DNA from: Symbiodinium natans
Lineage: Eukaryota > Sar > Dinophyceae > Suessiales > Symbiodiniaceae
DNA length: 50,000 nucleotides
Reading direction: 5' to 3'
Assembly (NCBI GenBank): GCA_905221605.1
Contig: CAJNDS010000557.1
Span: 1,223,579-1,273,578 of the forward strand
How positions within the stretch are numbered: position 1 is the first letter of the stretch; every line of letters begins with the position of its first letter. This document shows positions 1 to 12,157 of the stretch, in pieces. The position numbers were made by a program, and so were the translations under genes. The notes beneath the pieces were generated by a model that worked only from the letters and a program-made list of their open reading frames with translations, was not told the DNA's origin and ran no database searches.

Positions 1-1139
1 TCCAAACTTGCGTTGCCAATTCTGGCGTCTAGAGTTCGGTTGTAATAACTTCCGGGACAATTTGCGCCGTCAGCCCTCCAGTATGTATTTCAGGCTGAAC
101 CCGAAACCCTAAACCCTAAGCCCTATACATCAAGAAACATCCTGTCGGATGTCTTGGGTCAGACGTTGATCCTGGACGGGCGTGAATCATGGCCTTCAAG
201 ACATGTCTTAGGCTTGTAGAAACTCCCAACCCGAGACTCTGAGAGCCTAAGCCCACTGAGCCCGGTGGTTCAGCTTACGAACTTGACGGAGCACCTAAAC
301 GCTAAACCCTAAACCCTAAACTCTAAACCCATGTCTTGTTCAGTTCGTGATTTTCTCAGTGCTGGGATTCCGGATTGCAGCTGCTCCTGGCTCCAAGATA
401 CCAGCTTATGTGCCAGGCTGTCCCACCCTACACCACCCTAAACCCCCCAAACCCGAAGGCTCCCCCTTCTCCATCTAAGACTAGGCAGGCTCTCGGGCCA
501 TTTTATGTATATTCACTTGTTGGGTTTAAGATGTTCACTTCTTGGGTTTAAGAGGCTCAGAATTTTTTTGGGGGGCCTTTCTAAGGGCCATTGTAACAAA
601 GGTACCTGCGCCGCCCCTCTTCTGGGTTCGTCGCACTCCTGCGACCGCGGCACCAGCATCTTCACAGGCCCGCACAGGAGGGCTTCTAGGCAGGCTTTTG
701 GGACATCTTACGTGTTCCCTTATTGGGTTTGAGAGCCAGTATTCAGGAATGGTTTCAGAGGGTTTTCAGGGCCATCCTGGCAAGTTTTGGCTTGGGGTTT
801 GGATAAAGCGGATGGCTTGCAGTAGGGCTCCGCACCAAAGAGTTGAGAGTGAGCTGCGAACCCCTAAACCCTAAACCCTAACCCTAAAACCTAAACCCTA
901 AACCCTCCCTGTCGCATGGAGGAGACACCCCCAATGAAGCTCTGAATGCTTGGGCCCAGACTTTCTTAAAAGGGGTATAAGGAGGGACCCCTTAGAAGGA
1001 ACCCTGAATCCTGTTCCCCTATATAACCCCTTAGGCCCTTAGGCATATGGGGGCTATATAAGGGTTATAAAGGATTTAGAACCCTTATATAGTCCCTATA
1101 TACCTCAGCAGCCCCTAAATTGCCCCCAAAGAACTCCTA
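1..1139. other. Telomere-heptamer mosaic, no confident gene
   Basis: Unique sequence broken by short CCCTAAA tracts (near 102-125, 300-330, 420-445 and 862-905). All clear tracts here have the C-rich strand on top. A 36-codon open stretch from an ATG at 331 to a stop at 439-441 looks mildly protein-like, but I would not call it a gene. The stretch 505-860 is open in overlapping frames without a recognisable protein. A small hairpin lies at 1054-1092. Confidence 0.7.
1054..1092. repeat. 13-bp perfect inverted repeat (hairpin)
   Basis: CTATATAAGGGTT at 1054-1066 is the exact reverse complement of 1080-1092, with a 13-bp spacer. The surrounding 960-1110 is rich in related CCCTATATA and TATAAGGGG words in both orientations, as in a decayed foldback element. 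There is no target-site duplication I can define. Confidence 0.75.
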
Positions 1140-1205
1140 AAACTTCGTCATAGTTGGGTAACATTTTACATTTTTAAGGGTACTTAAGCCCAATAAGGAA
1201 TACTG

Positions 1206-1467
1206 CGCCAGGACGAAAGTTCGTCGCATCGGGCACTTATGCCAGCATGTACGTGCAAACCCCCCACCCCCATAGACTCCTCCACCAGATGTGCCTCTGG
1301 GGCGCGGAGGATTTAAAGTCCTCCGTCGGAACAAAAAAGTAATATATGTTTAAAACAGCGCGCAAATTCCTCCGCTGGCCAGGCCACAGAAAATGCACTT
1401 CCGCGTACTCCGCGTCCTCCACTAACGCAAGATATGCAAGTGCGACAAAACTTTCTTCCTCCTGATG
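1206..1467. repeat. Satellite B block (first copy, 262 bp)
   Basis: Exemplar of the B block. In order it contains short perfect stems GACGAA/TTCGTC (loop AG), GGCA/TGCC, CCAGA/TCTGG and GGAGGA/TCCTCC, then GGAACAAAAAAGTAATATATG and a pyrimidine-rich end TTCTTCCTCCTGATG. Copies at 1909, 2608, 4168, 4880, 5595, 7620 and 8468 are nearly identical. The copy at 7207 has a small insertion (TAATTAC), the copy at 6811 lacks about 14 bp, and those at 3311 and 3666 are truncated. The row of stems could reflect a transcribed structured RNA, but I recognise no family. Confidence 0.85.
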
Positions 1468-1908
1468 CTCCCACCCCACTCAACATGAATAGGGACCCGT
1501 GCAAATTTCCTGCAAGCCAACATTTCCGTGTCCCTGGCCTGCCTTGGAAACACTCAACATGAGAGTTTCACACGGACGTGCCTTGCCGAGCTATCGGTCT
1601 TGGAGTTCATGCTGCTCCCACCCCACTCAACATGAATAGGGACCCGTGCAAATTTCCTGCAAGCCAACATTTCCGTGTCCCTGGCCTGCCTTGGAAACAC
1701 TCAACATGAGAGTTTCACACGGACGTGCCTTGCCGAACTATCGGTCTTGGAGTTCATGCTGCTCCCACCCCACTCAACATGAATAGGGACCCGTGCAAAT
1801 TTCCTGCAAGCCAACATTTCCGTGTCCCTGGCCTGCCTTGGAAACACTCAACATGAGAGTTTCACACGGACGTGCCTTGCCGAACTATCGGTCTTGGAGT
1901 TCATGCTG
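1468..1908. repeat. Three tandem 147-bp A monomers
   Basis: Monomers start at 1468, 1615 and 1762, exactly 147 bp apart, and are nearly identical. Each starts CTCCCACCCCACTCAACATG and ends GGAGTTCATGCTG. The word ACTCAACATGA occurs twice per monomer, 74 bp apart, half the monomer length. The same monomer fills the gaps between all B blocks. Confidence 0.95.
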
Positions 1909-3310
1909 CGCCAGGACGAAAGTTCGTCGCATCGGGCACTTATGCCAGCATGTACGTGCAAACCCCCCACCCCCATAGACTCCTCCACCAGATGTGCCTC
2001 TGGGGCGCGGAGGATTTAAAGTCCTCCGTCGGAACAAAAAAGTAATATATGTTTAAAACAGCGCGCAAATTCCTCCGCTGGCCAGGCCACAGAAAATGCA
2101 CTTCCGCGTACTCCGCGTCCTCCACTAACGCAAGATATGCAAGTGCGACAAAACTTTCTTCCTCCTGATGCTCCCACCCCACTCAACATGAATAGGGACC
2201 CGTGCAAATTTCCTGCAAGGCAACATTTCCGTGTCCCTGGCCTGCCTTGGAAACACTCAACATGAGAGTTTCACACGGACGTGCCTTGCCGAACTATCGG
2301 TCTTGGAGTTCATGAGCTGCTCCCCCCTCAACATGAATAGGGACCCGTGCAAATTTCCTGCAAGCAACATTGCCGTGTCCCTGGCCTGCCTTGGAAACAC
2401 TCAACATGAGAGTTTCACACGGACGTGCCTTGCCGAACTATCGGTCTTGGAGTTCATGCTGCTCCCACCCCACTCAACATGAATAGGGACCCGTGCAAAT
2501 TTCCTGCAAGCCAACATTTCCGTGTCCCTGGCCTGCCTTGGAAACACTCAACATGAGAGTTTCACACGGAGTGCCTTGCCGAACTATCGGTCTTGGAGTT
2601 CATGCTGCGCCAGGACGAAAGTTCGTCGCATCGGGCACTTATGCCAGCATGTACGTGCAAACCCCCCACCCCCATAGACTCCTCCACCAGATGTGCCTCT
2701 GGGGCGCGGAGGATTTAAAGTCCTCCGTCGGAACAAAAAAGTAATATATGTTTAAAACAGCGCGCAAATTCCTCCGCTGGCCAGGCCACAGAAAATGCAC
2801 TTCCGCGTACTCCGCGTCCTCCACTAACGCAAGATATGCAAGTGCGACAAAACTTTCTTCCTCCTGATGCTCCCACCCCACTCAACATGAATAGGGACCC
2901 GTGCAAATTTCCTGCAAGGCAACATTTCCGTGTCCCTGGCCTGCCTTGGAAACACTCAACATGAGAGTTTCACACGGACGTGCCTTGCCGAACTATCGGT
3001 CTTGGAGTTCATGCTGCTCCCACCCCACTCAACATGAATAGGGACCCGTGCAAATTTCCTGCAAGGCAACATTTCCGTGTCCCTGGCCTGCCTTGGAAAC
3101 ACTCAACATGAGAGTTTCACACGGACGTGCCTTGCCGAACTATCGGTCTTGGAGTTCATGCTGCTCCCACCCCACTCAACATGAATAGGGACCCGTGCAA
3201 ATTTCCTGCAAGGCAACATTTCCGTGTCCCTGGCCTGCCTTGGAAACACTCAACATGAGAGTTTCACACGGACGTGCCTTGCCGAACTATCGGTCTTGGA
3301 GTTCATGCTG

Positions 3311-4167
3311 CGCCAGGACGAAAGTTCGTCGCATCGGGCACTTATGCCAGCATGTACGTGCAAACCCCCCACCCCCATAGACTCCTCCACCAGATGTGCC
3401 TCTGGGGCGCGGAGGATTTAAAGTCCTCCGTCGGAACAAAAAAGTAATATATGTTTAAAACAGCGCGACAAAAATTCCTCCGCTGGCCAGGCCACAGGCA
3501 CTTCCGCGTACTGCCGCTGCCTCCACACCTTGCCGAAAGAATGCACAACATGAATAGGGACCCGTGCGACAACATTTCCGTGTCCCTGGCCTGCCTTGGA
3601 AACACTCAACATGAGATTTCACACGGACGTGCCTTGCCGAACTATCGGTCTTGGAGTTCATGCTGCGCCAACGAAAGTTCGTCGCATCGGGCACTTATGC
3701 CAGCATGTACGCAAACCCCCCACCCCCATAGACTCCTCCACCAGATGTGCCTCTGGGGCGCGGAGGATTTAAAGTCCTCCGTCGGAACAAAAAAGTAATA
3801 TATGTTTAAAACAGCGCGCAAATTAGCTCCGCGGCCAGGCCAAAGAAAACTTGCAGTTCGTATGAGCAGCACCCCACTCAACATGAATAGGGACCCGTGC
3901 AAATTTCCTGCAAGGCAACACGTGTCCCTGCAACTTGGAAACACTCAACACTTGGAAACACTACATGAGAGTTTCACACGGACGTGCCTTGCCGAACTAT
4001 CGGTCTTGGAGTTCATGCTGCTCCCACCCCGCTCAACATGAATAGGGACCCGTGCAAATTTCCTGCAAGGCAACATTTCCGTGTCCCTGGCCTGCCTTGG
4101 AAACACTCAACATGAGAGTTTCACACGGACGTGCCTTGCCGAACTATCGGTCTTGGAGTTCATGCTG
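3311..4167. repeat. Decayed part of the satellite array
   Basis: Two B blocks (3311, 3666) lack their 3' parts and are followed by shortened, rearranged A monomers. Examples are GTGCGACAACATTTCC near 3566, where most of the GCAAATTTCCTGCAAG segment is missing, and CTTGGAAACACTTGGAAACA-type duplications near 3930-3960. The rest of the array is far better conserved, so this is a local scar, perhaps from deletion repair or an old array edge. Confidence 0.8.
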
Positions 4168-6356
4168 CGCCAGGACGAAAGTTCGTCGCATCGGGCACTT
4201 ATGCCAGCATGTACGTGCAAACCCCCCACCCCCATAGACTCCTCCACCAGATGTGCCTCTGGGGCGCGGAGGATTTAAAGTCCTCCGTCGGAACAAAAAA
4301 GTAATATATGTTTAAAACAGCGCGCAAATTCCTCCGCTGGCCAGGCCACAGAAAATGCACTTCCGCGTACTCCGCGTCCTCCACTAACGCAAGATATGCA
4401 AGTGCGACAAAACTTTCTTCCTCCTGATGCATGAATCCGTGCACCCCACTGCCAACATGAATAGGGAACCCGTGCAAATTTCCTGCAAGGCAACATTTCC
4501 GTGTCCCTGGCCTGCCTTGGAAACACTCAACATGAGAGTTTCACACGGACGTGCCTTGCCGAACTATCGGTCTTGGAGTTCATGAGCAGCACCCCACTCA
4601 ACATGAATAGGGACCCGTGCAAATTTCCTGCAAGGCAACATTTCCGTGTCCCTGGCCTGCCTTGGAAACACTCAACATGAGAGTTTCACACGGACGTGCC
4701 TTGCCGAACTATCGGTCTTGGAGTTCATGCTGCTCCCACCCCGCTCAACATAAATAGGGACCCGTGCAAATTTCCTGCAAGGCAACATTTCCGTGTCCCT
4801 GGCCTGCCTTGGAAACACTCAACATGAGAGTTTCACACGGACGTGCCTTGCCGAACTATCGGTCTTGGAGTTCATGCTGCGCCAGGACGAAAGTTCGTCG
4901 CATCGGGCACTTATGCCAGCATGTACGTGCAAACCCCCCACCCCCATAGACTCCTCCACCAGATGTGCCTCTGGGGCGCGGAGGATTTAAAGTCCTCCGT
5001 CGGAACAAAAAAGTAATATATGTTTAAAACAGCGCGCAAATTCCTCCGCTGGCCAGGCCACAGAAAATGCACTTCCGCGTACTCCGCGTCCTCCACTAAC
5101 GCAAGATATGCAAGTGCGACAAAACTTTCTTCCTCCTGATGCATGAATCCGTGCACCCCACTCAACATGAATAGGGACCCGTGCAAATTTCCTGCAAGGC
5201 GAGGCAACATTTCCGTGTCCCTGGCCTGCCTTGGAAACACTCAACATGAGAGTTTCACACGGACGTGCCTTGCCGAACTATCGGTCTTGGAGTTCATGCT
5301 GCAGCACCCCACTCAACATGAATAGGGACCCGTGCAAATTTCCTGCAAGGCAACATTTCCGTGTCCCTGGCCTGCCTTGGAAACACTCAACATGAGAGTT
5401 TCACACGGACGTGCCTTGCCGAACTATCGGTCTTGGAGTTCATGCTGCTCCCACCCCGCTCAACATAAATAGGGACCCGTGCAAATTTCCTGCAAGGCAA
5501 CATTTCCGTGTCCCTGGCCTGCCTTGGAAACACTCAACATGAGAGTTTCACACGGACGTGCCTTGCCGAACTATCGGTCTTGGAGTTCATGCTGCGCCAG
5601 GACGAAAGTTCGTCGCATCGGGCACTTATGCCAGCATGTACGTGCAAACCCCCCACCCCCATAGACTCCTCCACCAGATGTGCCTCTGGGGCGCGGAGGA
5701 TTTAAAGTCCTCCGTCGGAACAAAAAAGTAATATATGTTTAAAACAGCGCGCAAATTCCTCCGCTGGCCAGGCCACAGAAAATGCACTTCCGCGTACTCC
5801 GCGTCCTCCACTAACGCAAGATATGCAAGTGCGACAAAACTTTCTTCCTCCTGATGCTCCCACCCCACTCAACATGAATAGGGACCCGTGCAAATTTCCT
5901 GCAAGGCAACATTTCCGTGTCCCTGGCCTGCCTTGGAAACACTCAACATGAGAGTTTCACACGGACGTGCCTTGCCGAACTATCGGTCTTGGAGTTCATG
6001 AGCAGCACCCCACTCAACATGAATAGGGACCCGTGCAAATTTCCTGCAAGGCAACATTCCGTGTCCCTGGCCTGCCTTGGAAACACTCAACATGAGAGTT
6101 TCACACGGACGTGCCTTGCCGAACTATCGGTCTTGGAGTTCATGCTGCTCCCACCCCACTCAACATGAATAGGGACCCGTGCAAATTTCCTGCAAGGCAA
6201 CATTTCCGTGTCCCTGGCCTGCCTTGGAAACACTCAACATGAGAGTTTCACACGGACGTGCCTTGCCGAACTATCGGTCTTGGAGTTCATGCTGCTCCCA
6301 CCCCACTCAACATGAATAGGGACCCGTGCAAATTTCCTGCAAGGCAACATTTCCGT

Positions 6357-6510
6357 GTCCCTGGCCTGCCTTGGAAACACTCAACGTGAGAGTTTCACAC
6401 GGACGTGCCTTGCCGAACTATCGGTCTTGGAGTCCCTGGCCTGCCTTGGAAACACTCAACGTGAGAGTTTCACACGGACGTGCCTTGCCGAACTATCGGT
6501 CTTGGAGTTC
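6357..6510. repeat. Half-monomer duplication inside the satellite
   Basis: The segment starting GTCCCTGGCCTGCC occurs at 6357 and again at 6432, 75 bp later, joined at a shared GTCC. This adds about half a 147-bp monomer. Both halves carry the private variant CAACGTGAG instead of CAACATGAG, so the duplication is local and recent. Confidence 0.85.
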
Positions 6511-8729
6511 ATGCTGCTCCCACCCCGCTCAACATAAATAGGGACCCGTGCAAATTTCCTGCCAGGCAACATTTCCGTGTCCCTGGCCTGCCTTGGAAAC
6601 ACTCAACATGAGAGTTTCACACGGACGTGCCTTGCCGAACTATCGGTCTTGGAGTTCATGCTGCTCCCACCCCGCTCAACATAAATAGGGACCCGTGCGA
6701 ATTTCCTGCAAGGCAACATTTCCGTGTCCCTGGCCTGCCTTGGAAACACTCAACATGAGAGTTTCACACGGACGTGCCTTGCCGAACTATCGGTCTTGGA
6801 GTTCATGCTGCGCCAGGACGAAAGTTCGTCGCATCGGGCACTTATGCCAGCATGTACGTGCAAACCCCCCACCCCCATAGACTCCTCCACCAGATGTGCC
6901 TCTGGGGCGCGGAGGATTTAAAGTCCTCCGTCGGAACAAAAAAGTAATATATGTTTAAAACAGCGCGCAAATTCCTCCGCTGGCCAGGCCACAGAAAATG
7001 CCCGCGTCCTCCACTAACGCAAGATATGCAAGTGCGACAAAACTTTCTTCCTCCTGATGCTCCCACCCCACTCAACATGAATAGGGACCCGTGCAAATTT
7101 CCTGCAAGGCAACATTTCCGTGTCCCTGGCCTGCCTTGGAAACACTCAACATGAGAGTTTCACACGGACGTGCCTTGCCGAACTATCGGTCTTGGAGTTC
7201 ATGCTGCGCCAGGACGAAAGTTCGTCGCATCGGGCACTTATGCCAGCATGTAATTACTTGCAAACCCCCCACCCCCATAGACTCCTCCACCAGATGTGCC
7301 TCTGGGGCGCGGAGGATTTAAAGTCCTCCGTCGGAACAAAAAAGTAATATATGTTTAAAACAGCGCGCAAATTCCTCCGCTGGCCAGGCCACAGAAAATG
7401 CACTTCCGCGTACTCCGCGTCCTCCACTAACGCAAGATATGCAAGTGCGACAAAACTTTCTTCCTCCTGATGCTCCCACCCCACTCAACATGAATAGGGA
7501 CCCGTGCAAATTTCCTGCAAGGCAACATTTCCGTGTCCCTGGCCTGCCTTGGAAACACTCAACATGAGAGTTTCACACGGACGTGCCTTGCCAAACTATC
7601 GGTCTTGGAGTTCATGCTGCGCCAGGACGAAAGTTCGTCGCATCGGGCACTTATGCCAGCATGTACTTGCAAACCCCCCACCCCCATAGACTCCTCCACC
7701 AGATGTGCCTCTGGGGCGCGGAGGATTTAAAGTCCTCCGTCGGAACAAAAAAGTAATATATGTTTAAAACAGCGCGCAAATTCCTCCGCTGGCCAGGCCA
7801 CAGAAAATGCACTTCCGCGTACTCCGCGTCCTCCACTAACGCAAGATATGCAAGTGCGACAAAACTTTCTTCCTCCTGATGCTCCCACCCCACTCAACAT
7901 GAATAGGGACCCGTGCAAATTTCCTGCAAGCCAACATTTCCGTGTCCCTGGCCTGCCTTGGAAACACTCAACATGAGAGTTTCACACAGACGTGCCTTGC
8001 CGAGCTATCGGTCTTGGAGTTCATGCTGCTCCCACCCCACTCAACATGAATAGGGACCCGTGCAAAATTTCCTGCAAGCCAACATTGCCGTGTCCCTGGC
8101 CTGCCTTGGAAACACTCAACATGAGAGTTTCACACGGACGTGCCTTGCCGAACTATCGGTCTTGGAGTTCATGAGCAGCCCCCCACTCAACATGAATAGG
8201 GACCCGTGCAAATTTCCTGCAAGGCAACATTTCCGTGTCCCTGGCCTGCCTTGGAAACACTCAACATGAGAGTTTCACACGGACGTGCCTTGCCGAACTA
8301 TCGGTCTTGGAGTTCATGCTGCTCCCACCCCACTCAACATGAACAGGGACCCGTGCAAATTTCCTGCAAGCCAACATTTCCGTGTCCCTGGCCTGCCTTG
8401 GAAACACTCAACATGAGAGTTTCACACGGAGTGCCTTGCCGAACTATCGGTCTTGGAGTTCATGCTGCGCCAGGACGAAAGTTCGTCGCATCGGGCACTT
8501 ATGCCAGCATGTACGTGCAAACCCCCCACCCCCATAGACTCCTCCACCAGATGTGCCTCTGGGGCGCGGAGGATTTAAAGTCCTCCGTCGGAACAAAAAA
8601 GTAATATATGTTTAAAACAGCGCGCAAATTCCTCCGCTGGCCAGGCCACAGAAAATGCACTTCCGCGTACTCCGCGTCCTCCACTAACGCAAGATATGCA
8701 AGTGCGACAAAACTTTCTTCCTCCTGATG

Positions 8730-9998
8730 TAGGGTTCAGGGTTCAGGGTTCAGGGTGTAGGTTTTAGGGTTTAGGACCAACAGTTCCCCCGAAGACCGCA
8801 TGTGAGAGCCACTCGTGCCAAGCTTAGGCGATTCTCATCAACCATGTTGAATCATTGAGCTGTTGTGCCCTTACGGAACCCTATGACACCTTTGCAAGCC
8901 CCTATAGAATTCCACAGCTCCGGAAACAAAACCTCCAAAAAGGCAAGCCCTAAATCCTAAACCCTAAACCCTAAACCCCAAACCCCAAACCCTAAGCCCT
9001 AAGCCCTAAACCCTAAACCTTAAACCCTAAACAATCTGTTCGAATTGGCTGGGCCTCGAGGCTTCTGGAAGCCCGTTCCGACCCAAACATGGACGCCGGC
9101 CCATCCTCTTGTGCACTCGGTTCCTCACACCGTGTTGTGCTAAGATGGTTTAGGGTTCAGGGTTTAGGGATTAGGGTTTAGGGCTTAAGGGGTTCTGTAG
9201 GGCTTTTGGGGGTTGGGGTTTACTTTACAGGCCTTGGTTGCGGGGTGCCGTATGTTACACCCAGCATCCGGGGATGATAGGGATCAGGGTTTCGGAATGC
9301 AGCGCCTCCCCCCCCCCAAATCTAAAGGAGACCTAGCTTAGGACCCACATCCATACATCTCCCATCTCTTTTTGCTTGTTGTGTAAAGGGGCCTGTTTTA
9401 GGCATTTTTTCGCCATTAATCTTCAATCTCTAAGCTTTCGGGCCCGTTCCCCAAAGCCCAAACTTCTATGCCCTGCACAAACCCCAACTATTCCAAGCCC
9501 TGAACCCAGAACCCTAAACCCTGAACTCCAAACCCTAAACCCTGAACTCCAAACCCTAAACCCTAAACCCTAAACCCGAAACCATAAAACCCTAAAACCC
9601 TGAAGTCCTGTAAGCCCACCATAGGCTGGTGTCCCAGCGGGCGTGCAGTGGAGGTCATGGTGGAGGCCCGGTGGGGGGGGGGGGGTGTTCGGGTTTAGGG
9701 TTTCGGGGGGAGGGCAGGAGGTCCTGGAACTTGTGGTGTTTGGGTTTCAGCTTCGGTGTGTTTGGGGTAATTACGAGGTGTCGCCCAAAGCCTAAATGCC
9801 TGAATGCTCAAAACGCCCTGTTTCAACCTAAACCCTAAACCCTAAACCCTAAATCTTAAACCCTAGCCCTAAACCCTTTTAAAACCCTAAGCCCCAACGA
9901 CTCCATGCCGAGCCACACGAAGGGTCGAGCAGATGTGAATCGCGTGAGCGGGCCTCCCTTCCGCCTCCTGCCGGGGAGAATCTGCAGGTTGGGGGGGG
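8730..9998. other. Heptamer mosaic next to the satellite
   Basis: Alternating variant tracts: TTCAGGG/TTTAGGG at 8730-8775, CCCTAAA at 8945-9036, TTTAGGG at 9150-9235, and CCCTAAA at 9490-9600 and 9826-9895. The island 9039-9143 lies between a C-tract and a G-tract and is open to a stop in one frame. The island 9896-9990 is also open and ends CTGCAG/GTTGGGG. Both may be exons, but neither is distinctive enough to call. A run of 13 G lies at 9673-9685. Confidence 0.6.
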
Positions 9999-10048
9999 TT
10001 TAGGGTTTAGGGTTTAGGGTTTAGGGTTTAGGGTTTAGGGTTTAGGGC
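9999..10048 (+). repeat. Interstitial TTTAGGG tract
   Basis: About seven perfect TTTAGGG heptamers follow a G-run and the open island 9896-9990. Confidence 0.95.
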
Positions 10049-10734
10049 TCATGCCCTTCGCCCTTAGGGATTGAAGGCTCTTGGAGGCTTTAGGGTTTTG
10101 GGTTGAGGGTGTAGGGTTTTGGGTTTAGGGTTTAGGGTTTAAGGTTTCAGGTTTCGGTTTAGGCTCACAGGCCTCCCCCCTTTATACTATAGCAACCCCC
10201 AAAACCCTATTCCAATTGTTACCCTAAACCTTCAACCCTCAACCCTCAACCCTAAACCCAAAACCCTAAACCCTAAACCCTAAACCCGATTCCAATTGTT
10301 CAGGCTCTTTGCTCCGACGTGCACCCTAAGCCCTTAACCCAGGGTTTAGGGTTTAGGGTTTGGGGTTCAGGGTTCAGGGTTCAGGGTTCAGGGTTCAGGA
10401 TTTAGGGTTTTGAGCCCTGAACCCTACAACCAGGAGCACGATCCGAAAGCGAATGGCCCCAAGCCCGCATGAGCAGTGGGTTCGCTCAGTTCCGGGCACG
10501 CACCTGGGTGCTTCCGGCCCCAGCGCATCCCCTCATCGAGACACCCTAAATGCTAAACCCTAAACCCTAAACCCTAAACCCCAAACCCCAAACCCCAAAC
10601 CCTAAACCCCAAAACCCAAAACCCGGGATTCAGAGGGGTCATTCCTGAAACCCAGGAATCACACCGCTACAAACTGCGGCGATGACCCATCAGTGCCGGG
10701 AGGCCGCTTTTCTGCATGGCCAGCTTCGGTCGTT

Positions 10735-10872
10735 TAGGGTTTAGGGTTTAGGGTTTAGGGTTTAGGGTTTAGGGTTTAGGGTTTAGGGTTTAGGGTTTAG
10801 GGTTTAGGGTTTAGGGTTCAGGGTTCAGGGTTCAGGGTTCAGGGTTCAGGGTTCAGGGTTTAGGGTTTAGGG
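10735..10872 (+). repeat. Interstitial TTTAGGG tract with a TTCAGGG block
   Basis: About a dozen TTTAGGG heptamers, then six consecutive TTCAGGG variants, then TTTAGGG again. The variants are clustered rather than scattered, so the variant repeat was itself amplified. The tract is preceded by an open island (10628-10734) that follows a CCCTAAA/CCCCAAA tract. Confidence 0.95.
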
Positions 10873-12054
10873 GTTTACTTCCAAAGGTCAGGTTTAGGCT
10901 TTAGAGGGCACATAAGCATCTAGGGTGCCCTGCTTCAACCCGTTAAAGAAAGGGCACCTTGTTTGTGCATAGGTTGCGGGGGGCCCAGTGATTGATTTAG
11001 GGTTCGGTTGTCGGGTTGGGATGTGTACTGAGGGGGTGCAACAATTGGGAGTGGAGGGGGTTGCATGGGATTTAGGGCTTGTGGCTTAACCTACAGACTC
11101 CAAACCCGCAACATGGTCGGGTCTTCGCACAGGGTTTCACAATCCAACCCCCTTTCTTCAAGGCTTCAGTCCCACCAGGCAGGGTGCTATGCGAAGTCAT
11201 GAGGGGAGGAGGTTGCGTCTCCGCTGGTAGGGACTGGCCCCAGGTTTTTAGGACAAACGCGCCTGCAGGCTTACACACTCGAAAGGCACATGCACCTAAC
11301 TCCATCAGCTCGAAACAGCCCGAAACCCTAAAACCTAAACCCCTGAAACCCGAAGGTCTTCGAAATGCTCTTGGAGAAGAAGGCCCGGCAGCAAAGTCGT
11401 AGGCTTGTCAAGGGGTCCAGAGCCTAGGGTGCATCTGGCTCACTATCGAGTTTCGGGTTTAGGGTTAGGGTGGTTTCGGGGTTTAGGGTTAGGGGGTTTA
11501 GGGGTTTAGGGTAGTTTAGGGGTTTAGGGTTTTAGGGGTGCGTCGGGTTTGGGGTTGGGGGTTCCCTGGAAATGGTCGCAGAAGAGGTTTCTGCTTCTTC
11601 GCCCCGACTTCTGGGTTGAAGCAGCAATCGCCCAGAGGGCTGCATCGGGGAATACTTGGGCCCGAGGCTCTTCAGGAATATTCAATAATCGAGGCCCAAA
11701 ATAACTGCAAAAAACCCTTTGCAGAAAACCTCTCCGCCGAGACCAGTACCGGCTGCGCATGCATTGTGCCGTCTTTTCTTCACGTGCGCAGGGTCCCGAT
11801 GCTCCCAAGGCTCCCAAAACCCTAGGGCTCTAGGCACGACCCACTCAGGCTCATGATACCGATACCGTATCGGGTTTAGGGTTTAGGGTGTAGGGTTGAC
11901 CTCGACTATGATTCTTCTTCCGCAAGCTAAATAGGTCCGATGATGCTTGCCCGGTGTACAGTCGGGGATGTTTTCAGTTTTATGGTGGTTCCCCTGCACA
12001 CTAAACCCTGAACACTAAACCCTAAACCCTGCACAAGAAACCCTGAACCTCAAC
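10873..12054. other. Mosaic region with open islands, no assigned gene
   Basis: Decayed heptamers separate stretches 11080-11400 and 11540-11820. These are open in several frames on both strands, so coding sense cannot be decided by eye. The island 11350-11400 lies between a C-tract and a G-tract and reads as a short peptide ending in TAG. Confidence 0.5.
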
Positions 12055-12115
12055 CCCTAAACCCTAAACCCTAAACCCTAAACCCTAAACCCTAAACCCT
12101 AAACCCTAAACCCTA
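12055..12115 (-). repeat. Interstitial CCCTAAA tract
   Basis: About eight perfect CCCTAAA heptamers on the + strand. They precede the exon-like island 12158-12264. Confidence 0.95.
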
Positions 12116-12157
12116 TAAGCCCTAAGCCCTAAACCCTTGGTTCCTGGTCTGTGGCAG

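Larger units (their letters stand above)
1206..8729. repeat. Higher-order satellite array: B (262 bp) plus A (147 bp) monomers
   Basis: Twelve B blocks start at 1206, 1909, 2608, 3311, 3666, 4168, 4880, 5595, 6811, 7207, 7620 and 8468. They are separated by one to about six and a half A monomers. The commonest higher-order unit is B+3A: 703 bp (1206 to 1909; 2608 to 3311), with 699, 712 and 715 bp versions elsewhere. The array begins and ends with a B block, and the last B ends precisely at 8729 against heptamer variants (TAGGGTTCAGGG). Recurrent junction variants (GAGCAGCACCCC; GATGCATGAATCCGTGCACC at 4426 and 5138) sit at equivalent places in successive units, so whole B+3A units have been copied. 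The many open frames inside arise because 147 is divisible by three; I do not treat them as genes. Confidence 0.95.

Noticed and set aside
1200-1240. Hammerhead ribozyme suggested by AGGACGAAAG at the B-block start
   Set aside because: No CUGAUGA core lies at a workable distance upstream with a matching stem II; CTGATG occurs only at the far end of the B block.
1206-8729. Dozens of open frames of 60-132 codons inside the satellite
   Set aside because: They repeat the same few peptides in several frames and both strands because 147 is a multiple of three and the monomer lacks stops in some frames. Copies with indels shift frame without other change, so there is no selection for protein.
1206-8729. 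CRISPR array or 5S/rDNA tandem array
   Set aside because: Repeats are long, adjacent and lack unique spacers, and the sequence does not match 5S or other rRNA as I know it.
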